A stretch of DNA of 64,000 nucleotides from Rosa chinensis (Eukaryota > Streptophyta > Magnoliopsida > Rosales > Rosaceae), in assembly GCF_002994745.2 (NCBI RefSeq), contig NC_037092.1, positions 81,202,824-81,266,823 on the forward strand, written 5' to 3'. Under the pieces are notes generated by a model. That model was not told the origin of the DNA, searched no databases, and worked only from the letters and a program-made list of their open reading frames with translations. Of this stretch, positions 49,190 to 59,729 are shown in pieces. A program made the translations under genes and the position numbers. How positions within the stretch are numbered: the stretch's first letter is position 1; every line of letters starts with the position of its first letter.

Positions 49190-49313
49190 TTGCAAATTTG
49201 CTAAAGTTCATATCCAATCCATTATCACATTTTCTTTTATCCCAATTGTTATGTAATGCACGTACTAATGCCTAATTGGGACTCAGTTTGTTCATGGAAT
49301 TCTTTATTTATAT

Positions 49314-50270
49314 ATTTTTTTGCTTCAACCCCAAGGAGCAAGAGTAATTTATCAAAAAGAAAAAAGAGTACACCATAGTACATAGGAGGGACCTAAAGTT
49401 ATCCCATCAAAAACAATTAACAAACCTATAGCTCGCAACTAATAAAGAAAACCAACATAACTGAAAGTTGGGACGCCCCAACCAATCGCTATTACAAAAA
49501 GAGAGAACATAATCCGATGGCAAGTCCCACCATGTCAAACTTGATGAATTTATCCCTTCATTTGCCAAAGCATCTACAACTCGGTTACCTTCACGAAAAA
49601 TATGAGAAGAGCGAAACTCCATCTGTGAAATTCGGTACAAGCAGTTGCTCCACTCTACACTTAGTTGCCAAGGCACTAAATTAGGAGAGTGAAGGAAATT
49701 TAGAACTAGCTCTGAATCCACTTCCAACCAAATATATATGATTCCACTCCCTTATCCAAGCTAATTCAATAACTTGGATAACAGCCATAACTTCAGCAGC
49801 AACGGCACTTGGAATGTCCAAGTTAGAACAAAAAGCACCTAGAAACTTGCCTCTATAATCCCGAAGCACCCCGCCATAGCTAGCTTTATTCTAGCTACTT
49901 TTCCATGCCTCATAAGTGTTCAACTTAATACACCCATAAGGAGGATGCCAATTAACTTCAATTATTCGTGGAGCACGACAGGGTCTACATTGAACCCCAA
50001 TTTTCTTCAAAACTACAAGCTCCTTAGAGGAATTAAACATGCAGCCATTAGCTATCTTACTTGATGAAATAATATGGCCAGAAATTAGAGAACATGCACG
50101 TACAGCATCCACCCTAAAGCCATCATATAAAATCTTATTCCTTGAACTCCAAATAAACCAGAAAGAACTAACAAAGCATGCTGACCAGAATTCCCTTAAT
50201 TGTGGACTACGAGAAGAGCTTAGACCAAGGCTCTTAATTCTTGTTCTTATATAAGGCGAACTCTTCATTT
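49314..50270 (-). mobile_element. 3' part of a LINE, minus strand
   Basis: A T run (49314-49321) is the poly-A tail on the opposite strand. Minus-strand frames 50268-49891, 49869-49681 and 49727-49407 carry the end of LINE ORF2: FWSACFVSSFWFIWSSRNKILYD, then the RNase H stretch NWHPPYGCIKLNT ... GGVLRDYRGKFLGAF ... LEVDSELV-like ... HIFREGNRVVDALANEG. A stop after WKSS and a frameshift near 49700 break it. Everything 5' of the zf-RVT end is absent. The 5' boundary near 50270 is approximate and no target duplication was identified. Confidence 0.78.
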
Positions 50271-50449
50271 TACTACGTACAAAGATGAAACTTTTATGTC
50301 CAGCCGTTTTGGCTTATTATGTAGATATGTAGATATATATATGTTACAGAACACTATGTAATTTCTTTCAATATCATTTGTTTTGGGGTTATCTGTTAAG
50401 CGTTTATCAAATTAAAGAACCACACAGAAAAGAAGATTTAAATATTTGA

Positions 50450-51260
50450 ATAGCAGTCAATATACCCATTTTTCATCATCAAGAAATTAAAATCAACAAT
50501 GAAATTAATTAAATACCCTAATTATCAATCTGTGATCATGATTACTTCTTCGGTGGCCTTGTATACTCACGAGTCACGACAGACATGGTGCCAAAGCTTT
50601 CTGAATGTGATACCAGTCATACCACCACTTTCATATATGGATGCTCAGTTCTAATGATAGTGCTCGGAGCTGCTCCTAACTATCTCAGTCTCCAATTGCC
50701 TATAAAATGCAACCTTTGGAACCCCTTCTGTCATATAGTTGGACATTTCCCGAAAGCTGCAGGTATGTTAGACCCTTAACAACCCTAGATCTTAGATTTC
50801 GATCTTTTTGCTGATAACTGTATTTTCTTGATTAATATATGGCAAATAATGTTATTAATAATGATCGACTTACATGTACCTGTCATATGTGCAGATTCAT
50901 TACGTACCAACATGAGGACCAATGGACCATACTTGTCATATGCGTTATTGGCTTTGTGGTGATGGTGGCATCTCTGCAAGCAGATGCTAAACGGTTTGTT
51001 TTGAATGACCGTCACTTGGTTCAAGTTAAGGATGAGCCAACTCTGCGTCGAAGCGCCGAGGCTCTTGCTAGTGGCGGTGCAAAAGATCAATCTCAGTCTC
51101 AGCCCCGGACCACAAACAACAGTAGCAGCAACAGCGATGCTAAGCATGATGATCATGTCGACGATGATTCAAACGAGACTTATGGTAAGTCCGGATATGG
51201 CTCTTCCCAAAGTGACTCTCGCCATTTTTTTATTGGCGATACATACATATGAGATCCCCC
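50450..51260 (+). pseudogene. Small secreted-protein gene copy 1, disrupted
   Basis: Homologous to 57000-57600 both upstream and in the coding part. The TATA motif tataaaatgc (50701) is conserved between them. The equivalent of the start codon of the other copy is ATG at 50903, but eight extra bases (aatggacc) follow ATGAGGACC and shift the frame into a TGA. The signal-peptide and mature-like segment (VICVIGFVVMVASLQADAKRFVLNDRHL) stays open only from an upstream ATG at 50839, which lies before the probable splice acceptor tgtgcag. The C-terminus also diverges from the other copy. A downstream stretch (about 51260-51290) still resembles the lost end. Confidence 0.65.
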
Positions 51261-51707
51261 AAGATTCCTGGTGCTGGCAATGGACCCCATTAATTATCCA
51301 CTGATCTGGAGCCGTCATAAATCAAGGACGTGGACACGTGGTGCAATATGTATGTTTAGCTTAATTGGACCTTACGTGATTAATAAAGTGAAACTACATG
51401 TAAAATTCTTCTATGCGTTGTTGGTGAAAATAAACCAGCAATTTTAGTAGATCTGAACCGTTAATATTTAATATGTAATTTTTTTTAGATAAAAAAAAAT
51501 GTAATTGATGTTATTCAACTTATCATTCATGTTGGTGTACTAAATACTTTCTCCACTCTTATGTATAGTTTAAAAAGAATTGTGTGCGAAACAATTCAGG
51601 AAATCTGAGACCTTATTTGTAATTTTCAAACTTCCTATTTCACATTGCTCGAAATTTGCATTCCTTCATAATTTCTATAACACTAACCCGGCTTTCGACT
51701 AAAAGTA

Positions 51708-51738
<31 letters not shown>

Positions 51739-52317
51739 GGATCAATAGTGTATTTGCATCAACGTACGTATTCAACCGAAATGATTGAAAAAAAAAATGA
51801 AAGAGCTAATAATGCCTTAAATAAATGAAGTATAACTGATCCCTCGAAACTAAGAGTACTAGTATAATATATGCCCCAAATTTTTCAACGCAGTGATGAA
51901 TCATGCAACTGGCCTCTGTTGCAAATATGGAAGTTGGCCAATTTCCATATTTTGAATGTTTTTGGCGTTAATCAAAACCTTTCCAAGATAATCTAAGCAT
52001 GAACAAATGCGCAGTTATATATAATATATGAATGCTGTTTAGAAGAAGGAACCCTAAACGGTAACTCTTGGTTTACATGTGTATACCCTAAAGCCTATTT
52101 AACTCTCCTGCACTATCCCCAATATAGCTAGTCCCATTTTGGTTTTATACAAGGACGTGCAAAGGCTGTCTAGCATGTTTATATCGAGTTACCGTGTTTA
52201 TATACGGCAACTGTTCATACAGACCTCCTATTAATTATATAGTTACAACTACAAAGGGACCTTTTAATTAACTTCATAGCGTTTATTATGACAGCATATT
52301 AATTGACCATCTAGTGT
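51261..52317. other. Intergenic, no gene recognised
   Basis: AT-rich. It contains a (TA)n microsatellite at about 51713-51738. Confidence 0.6.
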
Positions 52318-53267
52318 GGCTTCAAATCTTCTGTCCCCATTTTCCTATCCCCTTCCCTGTCTCCCTATCAAATATTGACACGTGGCATTTGTGTCTCCTC
52401 CCTAACCAGCCTCTAACCCAACTTTAACTCACCCTCTCCTCTTCCCATTCCGAATCTCCCCCCCCCCCCCCCCTCTCTCTCTCTCATCACCGACCTGCCT
52501 CCTGCTGCTTGACTGCTTCTGCTTCTTCTCATCATCTTCATCTTCAAACCAACAAAAACCCACATCATTGAACCCAGCTGCTTATATTACTTGTTTTCCC
52601 ACCATCATCACATACATACATACTTTTTCTTTTTTTGAACAATTAACTGCCATCAGATTCTCTGATCATTTCCTCCATTTTATACGGTGAAAAACCAAAC
52701 CAAACATCCATAATCCCATTCCAAAAAAAAATCAGAGACTTGTTCCGGATACATCAAACATTCAAACGTGATATGGAGAGATCTAAGATCATCTCTGCAG
52801 CTCCATCATAAGAGCAAAGTCCTCCCGCAGCTCCGAGGAGGAAGACGACGCCCAGGCTTGTGGTCGGACGGCAGGGGATCCGAGGAGGAAGACGATGCCG
52901 TTCCGGAGCCAAAGGACGGTGGGTCGGAGCGGGAAACGACGGAGCGGTCCTTCTTAGAGCGGAAGAGGCGTTTGGGGCTGAGGCTGTTGATTTTCATGAG
53001 CTTCATGGCTGAAGATGAAGATAAAGATGATAAGAAGAAGCAGAAGCAGGAGGCAGGTTGGTGATGACAGAGAGAAAGAGAGGAGAAGAAGAAGAAGATT
53101 CTGGGGGGGGGGGGGAATGGAAATGGGAATGGATCACAAGAAGGGGAGAGGGTGAGTTAGAGTTGGGTTAGAGGCTGGTTAGGGAGGAGACACCAAATGC
53201 CACGTGTCAATATTTGATAGGGAGACAGGGAAGGGGATAGGAAAATGGGGACAGAAGATTTGAAGCC
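52318..53267. repeat. Large inverted duplication (arms about 230-260 bp) around a gene fragment
   Basis: 52318-52546 and 53010-53267 are inverted copies. The outer 130 bases are nearly identical (ggcttcaaatcttctgtccc inward), and inner similarity continues through CT-rich sequence to tcttcatcttca. Both arms contain an acacgtggc G-box/ABRE-like core (about 52378 and 53200). A C run (about 52458-52473) and a G run (about 53103-53114) occupy corresponding positions. The loop is about 460 bases. No flanking target duplication was found, so a transposon origin is unproven. A transcript through it would form a long hairpin. Confidence 0.85.
52806..53006 (-). pseudogene. N-terminal fragment of an unidentified gene
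   Basis: Minus-strand frame starting MKLMKINSLSPKRLFRSKK and continuing with SRSDPPSFGSGTASSSSSDP. This basic then Ser-rich composition looks like a real plant protein N-terminus. It begins at the inner edge of the right arm of the inverted duplication, so that arm represents its promoter and 5' leader. It stops after 66 codons, where the loop sequence begins. I do not recognise the family. Confidence 0.5.
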
Positions 53268-53384
53268 AGTTCTTTGTGTTGAACGCAGTGTTGCAGTATT
53301 CGTAAGAACCCTAACACTGATGCGGTTTTTATGCTTCTGTTTAGGGTTGATCAAATTTCTCATTAATAGAAGTAATCAAAATTA

Positions 53385-54039
53385 GGATTCAAATTTGCTC
53401 ACCACGAATACTTTGGTGGTGATACCACCACTCGATACAAAACTATCACGTGTTATAAAACATAAGGGTTATTATCACAAATGGTTCCTGAACTATACCT
53501 CAATTTTATCGATGATACCTGAACTTCAATTTTGATCACAACCGGTACCCGAACTTTTCAATTTCATTTTAAATGGTACCTAGGGCCACCCCCGGTCACT
53601 ATTCTGACTAAAAATGGCATGGGAGGCGATCATAGTGATGATTTTTGATGATTTCAAGGGTTGCGATCATATATAGTGATGATTTTTTGGTAATAGACTT
53701 GCCTTGAACTTGTTTTTTTATTTTTTATTTTTTTGGATTTGGGTTTTTTGGCCGGAATAGTGACCGAATGTGGCCTTATGTACCATATAAAATGAAATCG
53801 AAAAGTTCGGGTACTGGTTGTGATCAAAATTGAAGTTCAGGTACTATCGATAAAATAGTGATGATTTTTTATAGTTCATGTACCATTTGTGATAATAACC
53901 CAAAACATAATTATAGTTTATCATGATGTTTTATTAAAAAAAAATATTTTAAGTATTTAATTAATTCTATATGACGTGACAAGTTTTAATAGGGTGGTGA
54001 TATCACCACAAAATGAAAGTGGTGAGCAAATTTGAATCC
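53385..54039. mobile_element. MITE interrupted by another MITE
   Basis: The ends ggattcaaatttgctcacca and its inverted copy, followed inward by further complementary ggtggtgata/tatcaccac sequence, form terminal inverted repeats of about 45 bases. Removing the nested element (53466-53901 plus 9 bp) leaves about 210 bases with no coding capacity. No certain target duplication, so the superfamily is unassigned. Confidence 0.65.
53466..53901. mobile_element. Mutator-like MITE, 436 bp
   Basis: Both ends read gggttattatcacaaatggt (minor differences) and stay complementary for about 120 bases. An exact 9-bp duplication aaaacataa lies at 53457-53465 and 53902-53910. It is inserted in the MITE at 53385-54039. 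Confidence 0.88.
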
Positions 54040-54059
54040 TCAAAGGATTACCAGATAAT

Positions 54060-54420
54060 CAAGTACTAGATCAGAGTTGAATAGCCGTCAATTTGTGATA
54101 CCCACAATTAATTATTAAATAATTAAGTTCAGCGGTGAAATTAATTAAAAACCCTAAGTATTGATCATAATCATAATTACTTCTTTAATGCATAAGCCTG
54201 TCGATTGACAGATATGGTGCCACAGTTTTCTCGATGTGATACCACCATTTCATACATGCTCTGATCACTCAAGTGTGCTTAGGAATGTTAATTATTTCCA
54301 ATTAATGCCACCTTTCGAAACCGTTAATTATGTCATGTAATTGCTTCTTCAGACACTAGACATTTCTGATAGAAAAAAGCTAGGGTATGTTAAACTTCCG
54401 AAACCCTAAATTAACCCGAG
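54060..54420 (+). pseudogene. Upstream-only copy of the small secreted-protein locus
   Basis: Aligns with the upstream regions at about 50450-50790 and 55590-55723 plus 56997-57160 (shared landmarks attacttct, atggtgccac, tgtgataccacc, ccaattaatgcc). The TATA segment present in copy 1 is missing, and the similarity ends before the coding region, where unrelated sequence begins near 54420. Not expected to make the protein. Confidence 0.6.
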
Positions 54421-55000
54421 TCAAATTGGAAGACAGTAAATATTATTGGCTAATACAAGCTATTAGCTTATTATTGAAACCCAAAACAAACTCTGCTTTT
54501 GAAGTAGGATTGGTTGTAATAATTGTGAAAGAAGGATTGGTTGAATTTTGAAGAAGTAGATGAATTAGTTGTATATAGTTTGAAGAAGAAGAATTAAGTG
54601 CTTGTGAATGAAGAAGATTTAGTTGAATATTCCAGGCCGTTTTTTTTTTTTTTTTTTGGACGTGATAGTTTTGGATATGATTTTGGTGTTGGTTCTGGTT
54701 TGAGGAGTACTTATGGAGGTGGAGCAGGTGACAAGATTTTATCAACTGGACCACTGGTAATAGCAGCAACTATGATCCTGGTGTTGGTGTTGGACTGTTG
54801 GTAGTGCTGTCAACTCTACTATTGGTAGTGATGATAGATTTGGTGTTGGTAGGGCCTTGATTGTCATGGAGGATCATTCACTTGCCATTGTCTGGAGTAG
54901 GGAGGATGGTCTTGGCACAATTATTGTGTACTAATTTCAGAACTACCCGTAGAAAAGGAAGGTGTATCTGTAGCAAAAGTTAAGGAAAACCTTTTTGAGT
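54421..55000 (+). other. Inserted sequence of unclear origin
   Basis: Contains a T run (about 54641-54658) and a Gly-rich open stretch (about 54660-54800) without a recognised domain. It connects directly to the metal-tolerance gene fragment that follows. Confidence 0.3.
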
Positions 55001-55339
55001 GGCTAATGCTTGCAAGTGCTGATGAAGTGATGATGTTCCTGTGGTTTACTGCATTCTTCATACAGACCCCGAACCCTTATCAGTATCCTATTGGGAAGAA
55101 AGTATGCAGCTGTAAATCCTTGTTTTTGCTTCTGCCATGGCAACTCTCTGGGACTGTATATCATCTTAGAGTCTATGCGCACTCTACTTTCTGATGAGGA
55201 TGAGTTCAACTTGACCAAAGATCGAGAGCAATGGGTTGTGGGTACAATTATGCCCGTTGTCACTTTGGTGAAATTGCTTCTGATGCTTTATTGCCACACT
55301 TCTGCTGCTGTAGTTTTATTTAATGCTTTGCTAGATTAG
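55001..55339 (+). pseudogene. Fragment of a metal-tolerance protein (Mn-CDF, MTP8-11 group) gene
   Basis: The frame at 55006-55194 gives FLWFTAF, TPNPYQYPIGKK, then a frameshift. The frame from 55091 to 55339 gives ILESMRTLLSDEDEFNLTKD, REQWVVGTIMP and VTLVKLLLMLYC. These are consecutive landmarks of the membrane domain of plant cation diffusion facilitators of the manganese group. Only about 110 of roughly 400 residues remain, without introns, and the conserved continuation after LMLYC is lost. It ends about 50 bases before a polypurine tract and LTR-like sequence. Confidence 0.75.
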
Positions 55340-55388
55340 CAGGGTTTTTCCTTTGTTCCAACCATTATGCTTGGATACCAAGCGTGTG

Positions 55389-55562
55389 ATTGAGGGGGTA
55401 TGTTAAGGTAATAATAGGTCTTAGGTAGGTGTGGTCATTTTAAAATAGTATAAAAGCATTAATTTCTCTGTAATATTCAATATTATTTAGTAAAAATGTA
55501 GTCTTCACGCGTTCTCTCCCTTTCTCTTCACTCTTTACCTTAACTCTGTAATGCTTTCAGCA
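55389..55562 (+). repeat. Polypurine tract and LTR-like sequence
   Basis: gattgagggggta (about 55388-55400) is followed by tgttaaggtaataataggtc and a TATA-like tataaaagc, ending near tttcagca. This looks like the 3' end of a small LTR element. No upstream LTR partner was found, so completeness is unknown. Confidence 0.45.
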
Positions 55563-55721
55563 TAGCAGTCTATATATTTGGTACTTATCATTCGTCATCA
55601 AGTAATCAAAGTCAAAATGAAATCTATACCTAATTATCACTCCATAATCATAATTACTTCTTTGGTGGCCTTGTACCCTCTCGACAAACATGGTGCCACA
55701 GCGTTCAGAATGTGATACCAC

Positions 55722-56988
55722 CAAAGATTAAAATATCTGTATCTACATATCTATCGAAATTTTGAAAAAGAGAGATATCGGAAATATCGGATATGCAGGA
55801 TAACAAATATCGTTTTTGGAAGAGTCAATTTATTGGAATTACATAAATATACATATGAATGTCAACTTCATCTACAACCAAAAAGAGACTCTAGGTGGTT
55901 GAAAAGCCACTTGCTGATCTACGAAAATGCAATTATCAGACCAAGACATATGATCCATAAAGTGCAAATTATAGTGATGAACATTATAATTATATATCTC
56001 TTTAAAGTTGTCAAATGTTTCCCCTATAAGGAGATAATAAGGATGAATCCAACTGGATGATTGATCATATACTTCTCCATATTGATTATATCCATAAGCA
56101 TAATTGCCAAATTGATTGTTGCCTTCATGAGATTCATTTGAGATCTCACTGCGCTTTGTGCCTAAACTGATAGAGCTAGTCAAAACTTAAGGCAATTGAA
56201 TAAACATCAAATGGGGTACTTTGATCATCAGTTGCACCTCTAGTCCTCCTCCCATATGGGGTCTTCTCTTTAACACCATGACCAGCTGTTCTCACTCTGT
56301 GATCTTTATCTTGGATGGTATGATCAAAATTACCTTCACATGTAAATTTGTTTAATCCTCCACCCACAGAAGATTGTCCATATTCATATATTTCACCTCC
56401 ACCACTTGTTCCGCTTCCACCATCATCAGAACTATATGGAGTTGTTGTACCACCCCACGCATCATCACTATCTAAATTATCTCCTTCTGCAAAGTCACTT
56501 GGCCTCATTTGAATAATTGAACCTTTATCTTTCAACTACATACTACATATAGACTACAGTTGCAGACTACACAATATGAAATGATTCATATAATTGCACC
56601 ACTTTTTGAATTACTTCTCAACCTGAATCGCCTTGAGGGTACTTCTCCTCACGTAGATTTGCCTTGAGGGGATTTCTCCACACTTAGATTCGCCTTGAGG
56701 GAATTTCTTCTCACCCAGATTTGCCTTGAGGAGATCTCTCTTCACACAGATTTGTATTTAGAGAATTACTGAGTTTTTTCTATTTTTTAATCAGATTTTA
56801 CAGATATTTCTTCACTTTATCGGAGATATATCCTAAATATCTAATATATCGGGGATATTTGATGATATTGGAGAAATTTCAGGGGATACGGTGGAAGATA
56901 AGATATTAATCCCTTAGATATATCAGTCCATCGAAAAAAGGAGATATCGGAGGAGATATCGGAAATATCGCATATATTTCAATCCTTA
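55722..56988 (-). mobile_element. hAT element inserted upstream of the small secreted-protein gene
   Basis: The left end caaagattaaaatat and the right end, reverse-complemented, taaggattgaaatat match at 12 of 15 positions. An exact 8-bp duplication gataccac lies at 55714-55721 and 56989-56996. Minus-strand frames 56535-56176 and 56183-55872 read a Gly/Asp/Tyr-rich region (DDAWGG, YSSDDGGSG, YGQSSVGGG), resembling C-terminal tails of plant hAT transposases, without a catalytic core. The element is therefore deleted and non-autonomous. It splits the upstream region of the gene that starts at 57239. Confidence 0.78.
56625..56755. repeat. Tandem repeat, about 37-bp unit, four copies
   Basis: Units begin cgccttgagg or gccttgagg and continue with tttctc and cacnnagattt. 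The repeat lies within the hAT element at 55722-56988, near its right end. Confidence 0.75.
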
Positions 56989-57047
56989 GATACCACCACT
57001 TTTTCATATGCATGTATGCTCTGATCTAATAGTGTGCTCGATTAGAG

Positions 57048-57053
57048 TATAAA
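57048..57053 (+). promoter_or_regulatory. TATA box of the small secreted-protein gene
   Basis: tataaa within tataaaatgc, conserved at the equivalent place of copy 1 (50701). It lies about 190 bases before the ATG and about 50 bases downstream of the hAT insertion. Confidence 0.6.
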
Positions 57054-57238
57054 ATGCGATATTTGCGTTCTTCATCTTATAGATGTTGCTTTAGACATTA
57101 AATATTTATAGAAGTGCAGAGTATTCTATATCTTCCACAACCCTAATTGATCCTAGTTTCAATCTTTTCTTAGTTTTGAACTTTTGATCAACTTACTAAC
57201 TTTTACTCGTCATATATACGTGTAGATTGATTACTATC

Positions 57239-57592
57239 ATGAGGACCATACTTACCATATGCGTCGTTGGCTTTGTGTTGATGGTGGCATCTCTACATGC
57301 CGATGCTAAACGGTTTGTTTTGCAAGACCGTCACTTGGCTCAAGTTACAAATTATCCAAATATGGATCAAGCCCCCGAGGTTCTTGCTATTGGTGATGCA
57401 AAAGATCATCAGTCTCAGTCCCAGATCACAAGCAAGGGTAGCAGCAACAGCGATGCTAAGCATGATGATCATGCCGACGATGATGTGAACGATAGTTATG
57501 GTAAGTCCGGACATGGCTCTTCCGAAAGTGACTCTCTCAGTGGATATGGAGCCGCTTGCAATGGAGATCGAAAGAGGCCTCATTGTAATTAA
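57239..57592 (+). CDS. Small secreted protein, acidic/His/Ser-rich, possibly a peptide precursor
   Basis: The 117-codon frame starts MRTILTICVVGFVLMVASL and ends KRPHCN. An in-frame ATG four codons upstream (57227) is also possible. Residues 1 to about 23 form a classic signal peptide with likely cleavage near ADA/K. The rest is hydrophilic. It has the segment RFVLQDRHLAQV, shared with copy 1, a run rich in Asp and His (DAKHDDHADDD), then YGKSGHGSSESDS. The probable acceptor gtgtag just upstream suggests a 5'-leader intron. A GTAAGT inside the frame (57500) could be a splice donor, so the true C-terminus is uncertain. Shared sequence with copy 1 is strongest in the signal peptide and the SDAKHDDH region. 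I do not recognise the family and do not assign it to a named peptide class. Confidence 0.6.
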   Translation: MRTILTICVVGFVLMVASLHADAKRFVLQDRHLAQVTNYPNMDQAPEVLAIGDAKDHQSQSQITSKGSSNSDAKHDDHADDDVNDSYGKSGHGSSESDSLSGYGAACNGDRKRPHCN

Positions 57593-58580
57593 CTACTGAT
57601 CCTAAAGCCTTCATGCATGAATCAGTGACGCTGTGTAATATGTATGATATGTTTAGCCTGTACGTACTTTAGGTAATTAATAAAGGGGAACTCAAAAGCA
57701 TGTGGCAAAAGTATCCAAAATAATTATAAGGCACATATTTGTTTTTCCCAGAATCTTGATAATTAGATGGTGATCAGCTTTTAGTCTGTTACTATATATG
57801 TGTTTGAACTGTATATCATATAATACAACGTACGTACGTTATGACTTCGTGCATGGCTTGTCAGCTTGTGTGCTGCATGTGTCGAATATTTACAAAATAT
57901 CTGCAGTTAGATGCATAGGCACTGATGTGAATTCTTAATCAACCGCCTGAATCGTTTTGCAAGTTGGAAAATGAATTATTAGAAAAAACTAACTAGATTT
58001 ATTTAGATTTTCATCGACGTACTGTAAAAAAAAAAAATTAGAACTTCGCTGTTGTTTGCTATCAGTCGTACGTACCTATTTAGTAATTATATAGATTACT
58101 AGAACCTCAAACCCTAGTTTCAAGATGTGAATACTTTGCAAAACCCAACTATTTCCAACAACTTTTATCAAACATACATGTTTAAAATAGAAAATTAAGA
58201 AAATTCACAAGTAAAAGAACTAATCATATTGTGTACTGTACTTACTTCCAATTTCCATCACAATAAAAATCTTCATTCATGTTAAAAAAAAATCGGGAAA
58301 TCCAAGAACTTATAATTTAACCTCCTACTCTACATTGTTTTATTTTTTGAGCGAAGTATACCAATTGTGTTGATGAGATACAAATATACAAAATAGTAAT
58401 GATGCGGTAAGGGTAAAAGTAAAAGTAAGCCCCAACAGAGGATGTATAGTCATGACGTACAAGAGCGGACACCTATTAATTAGATCCAAGGTATAAAACA
58501 CAAGAGAGGAAATATGGCTCCTCCAAACAACACAAAGGAAACAAGGGTAGAAACCATATGTTGAAAGGAAACAATGACCA
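57593..58580. other. Intergenic, no gene recognised
   Basis: AT-rich 3' flank of the small secreted-protein gene, with no supported feature. Confidence 0.6.
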
Positions 58581-58594
58581 AAGTGACAAGATGA

Positions 58595-59251
58595 TTTTTT
58601 TTTTTAGGGAAACGGAAAATAATTCAATTGATTAAAATCATATGACCTTACTTTAGGGGTGTCCGAAGACCACTCCATTACATCCACTACTCAATTATTT
58701 ATTACTAAAATTTAAAGGAAAATGTAAAAACTAAAATCCACAAAAGAAAATGCAACGAAAAAAAAATCTAAAAAAAACTTTCACACAACCCTAACCCTAA
58801 ACACCTGTTTTACTTGCTTGTGGCCTAGAGACCTTCTTGGTTTTACCTCTCCACAAGTCAACACAGGATAAAGCCCAGGTTTAAGGCAGTGTAAGGTCAC
58901 CTTCCCTAACCCTCTTCGGAAAGGGATTGCTGCTCCACTCCATAATCAGTACGGGTACCAAAGTCGGTACTCGGTACCTCCAGAATTGGTCACCCTAGAC
59001 TCCGACTGCACCAGCTTCGGGTTAGCCATATGTTTGGGGTTGTTCCTCCAACCACGGGGTCTGTGTGCCACATTTTTTCACTTTCTTGGCCGAGGTAATT
59101 TTCACCTCAACCAAACCCTCTGAAGATAAAGCCAGCCCAAGGTCCTCGGATTGGAGACTTGTAGGAGCGAGCGCCAAGTTGTTCTTGGTCCGTTTGCCAC
59201 CATCCACTAACTCATCGCCCCGTTGACGGTGCACACCCAATACATTAACAG
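58595..59251 (-). mobile_element. LINE-derived insertion (ORF1 C-terminal part), minus strand
   Basis: A T run at the left end (58595-58604) is the poly-A tail on the minus strand. A perfect 14-bp duplication aagtgacaagatga lies at 58581-58594 and 59252-59265, as made by LINE machinery. The minus-strand frame 59240-59022 (LALAPTSLQSEDLGLALSSEGLVEV-type sequence) and, after a frameshift, the basic end near 58800-58850 (GKTKKVSRPQ-like) look like the C-terminal part of a LINE ORF1. ORF2 is absent. Confidence 0.72.
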
Positions 59252-59327
59252 AAGTGACAAGATGACCTTGATAAAATCTTGGCCAGATGAAAAAAATTTA
59301 GTATAAAACTTTAAACTGTAAAAGTAA
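59205..59327. repeat. Direct repeat, left copy, bracketing the copia remnant
   Basis: Matches 63831-63962 with small differences (shared: acccaata, agaagtgacaagatgacctt, aaaatcttggccagat, agtataaaactttaaac). It spans the end of the LINE insertion, its 14-bp duplication and the adjoining host DNA. Confidence 0.85.
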
Positions 59328-59329
59328 AA

Positions 59330-59521
59330 TGAGAATTAGAAATTGGTCTACTCATTTCATTTCATAACCCCTTTATATAGGGATGAAATTACAATGGAAA
59401 TTTCGATTAACATCAATTACAATAATGATAGTAAAGACTAGTTGTGATGTGATTGCAATTCCTTGATTCCGTCTTCGTCTGTTTCTTTGACGAAGGCACA
59501 TAATGTAATTTTCCTTTAACA
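59330..59521 (-). repeat. Probable 3' LTR of the second gag-less copia
   Basis: A TG...CA unit (tgagaattag to ctttaaca) with the internal landmark tatatagggat shared with the LTRs at 41791-48155. The polypurine tract ctcccccttg (minus strand) follows at 59522. No second LTR is seen in the window. Confidence 0.65.
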
Positions 59522-59729
59522 CTCCCCCTTGTGCCAAGTCAAAGACAAAATGGTGCATGAGTTGTTGCCTCACTAAAAACCTTGCCAAGTAACAATAAAA
59601 ACCCTGTGGGACAAAAAAAATACACATTGGTCGAAGGAAAAGAGCACAACGCACCTTTTACATTTGAGGATGACATATGTGTGTTAGACTCCCCCTGACG
59701 TCTACACCTCCCCCTGATTCTAACATTAA

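Noticed and set aside
52768..53064. 98-codon plus-strand frame rich in Glu, Asp and Lys
   Set aside because: It is the antisense of the Ser-rich gene start on the minus strand and runs into the inverted arm. The minus-strand reading has the more natural protein start.
57239..57592. Assignment of the small secreted protein to known peptide classes (root growth factor, SCOOP, PSY)
   Set aside because: The C-terminal and internal motifs do not match the required signatures. Only loose composition is shared.
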